A DNA stretch of 5,469 nt from JBECKR01 sp040235415 (GTDB lineage: Bacteria > Acidobacteriota > Polarisedimenticolia > Polarisedimenticolales > Polarisedimenticolaceae). The notes beneath the pieces are model-generated. The model was given only the letters and a program-made list of their open reading frames with translations, had not been told where the DNA came from and did not search any database. Each line of letters begins with the position of its first letter. Positions within the stretch are counted from its first letter, which is position 1. The translations under genes and the position numbers were made by a program. Location: the NCBI GenBank assembly GCA_040235415.1, contig JBECKR010000243.1, positions 1 through 5,469 of the forward strand, written 5' to 3'. Positions 5,014 through 5,469 of the stretch are shown piece by piece.

Positions 5014-5469
5014 TCGAGGTCGGGCCAGCCGCGCTGCAGCTCGTGCGGCCGGAACCGCGCCTTGTACTCCGACGACGCGCAGCCGAGCACACGGTAGCCG
5101 AGGTAGACCCAACGCTTGCCCGCCGCGCGTGCCTGCTCGACCAGCCGCAGCAGCGCCACCGTTCCCGGCGACAGCCGCCTCCGATCGGGATCGAAGTACG
5201 TGTAGACCGCGCTCATGGCGGTCGGCGTCTCGTCCACGAGCGTCACCGCGACGAGACGTTCGCCGTCGAGGAGCGCGAGCTCGCGCGCCGAGGGGTGCGG
5301 GAACGCGAGCTCGAGCGCGTAGCGCTCCGGGTCCATGGGCGACGCCTCCCACCCGCGCGCGGCGCGGCGGTCGGCGTGCCAGCGGCGGTACAGATCGAGC
5401 CGGGGGTCGTCGACCCGCGGAACGCCGAACTCGGAGCGCAGCGCGCTCGCCCGGCGCGCGGCGCGCCGC
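4983..5469 (-). CDS. bpt: Aminoacyl-tRNA-protein transferase (Ate/Bpt family), C-terminal part (5'-truncated by window)
   Basis: The reverse-strand frame runs from the window edge (first whole codon at 5468) to TAG at 4985-4983, giving the last 161 residues. An internal Met at 5336 is not the start, since the reading upstream of it (RRASALRSEFGVP, then LDLYRRWHADR) continues the family pattern. These enzymes move an amino acid from its tRNA (Arg for Ate, Leu for Bpt) to an N-terminal acidic residue, marking proteins for N-end-rule degradation by ClpAP-type proteases. The C-terminal catalytic GNAT-like domain is recognisable: LVAVTLVDETPTAMSAVYTY, FDPDRRRLSPGT, then WVYLGYRVLGC and YKARFRPHEL. 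The N-terminal Cys-containing domain is outside the window. The usual C-x-K-M-x-Y-K pattern reads C-A-S-S-E-Y-K here. Ate and Bpt cannot be told apart from this half, so the symbol is tentative. It converges on the small Cys-rich gene and is functionally unrelated to Rnf. Confidence 0.85.
   Translation of the reverse strand, partial: RRAARRASALRSEFGVPRVDDPRLDLYRRWHADRRAARGWEASPMDPERYALELAFPHPSARELALLDGERLVAVTLVDETPTAMSAVYTYFDPDRRRLSPGTVALLRLVEQARAAGKRWVYLGYRVLGCASSEYKARFRPHELQRGWPDLDQPPRWEPAR

Overview
This is a GC-rich window (roughly 70% G+C by eye) dominated by five consecutive genes for the Rnf membrane complex, a ferredoxin:NAD+ oxidoreductase and ion pump. The gene order is rnfC-rnfD-rnfG-rnfE-rnfA, all on the + strand. 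Very high GC, GTG starts, translational coupling and scattered REP-like hairpins fit a high-GC proteobacterium, perhaps a delta-/myxobacterial lineage. That placement is inference from style and gene content; no marker gene in the window fixes the taxonomy.

Layout. Positions 1-429 hold the 3' end of a co-directional gene of unknown function that ends in a charged, probably coiled-coil tail. Its stop overlaps the start of rnfC. Positions 429-4652 carry rnfC, D, G, E and A with gaps of 10 nt or less and three stop/start overlaps, so they read as one transcript with coupled translation. Together they encode the NADH/FMN and Fe-S subunit (C), two covalent-flavin subunits (D and G) and the paired membrane subunits that share an intramembrane iron-sulfur centre (E and A). 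rnfB, the ferredoxin-facing Fe-S subunit, is not present. Since rnfA is followed by other material, rnfB must lie upstream of the window or elsewhere.

Positions 4644-4788 contain three related imperfect palindromes: a 34-nt tandem direct pair, then one inverted copy. The stop codon of rnfA lies inside the first copy. A GC-rich hairpin at 4706-4734 may help end or protect the rnf transcript. Positions 4798-5013 encode a 71-residue protein with one membrane helix and a cluster of cysteines. Its architecture recalls the Nqr maturation factor NqrM, which makes it a candidate Rnf accessory protein. On the - strand, 5469-4983 is the C-terminal part of an aminoacyl-tRNA-protein transferase (Ate/Bpt family, N-end rule) that converges on the small gene and overlaps it by 31 nt.

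The Rnf genes themselves are orthodox. The parts worth a second look are the Cys-rich small protein, the palindromic repeats that supply rnfA's last codons, the unidentified upstream gene coupled to rnfC, and small departures from consensus in RnfD and the transferase.
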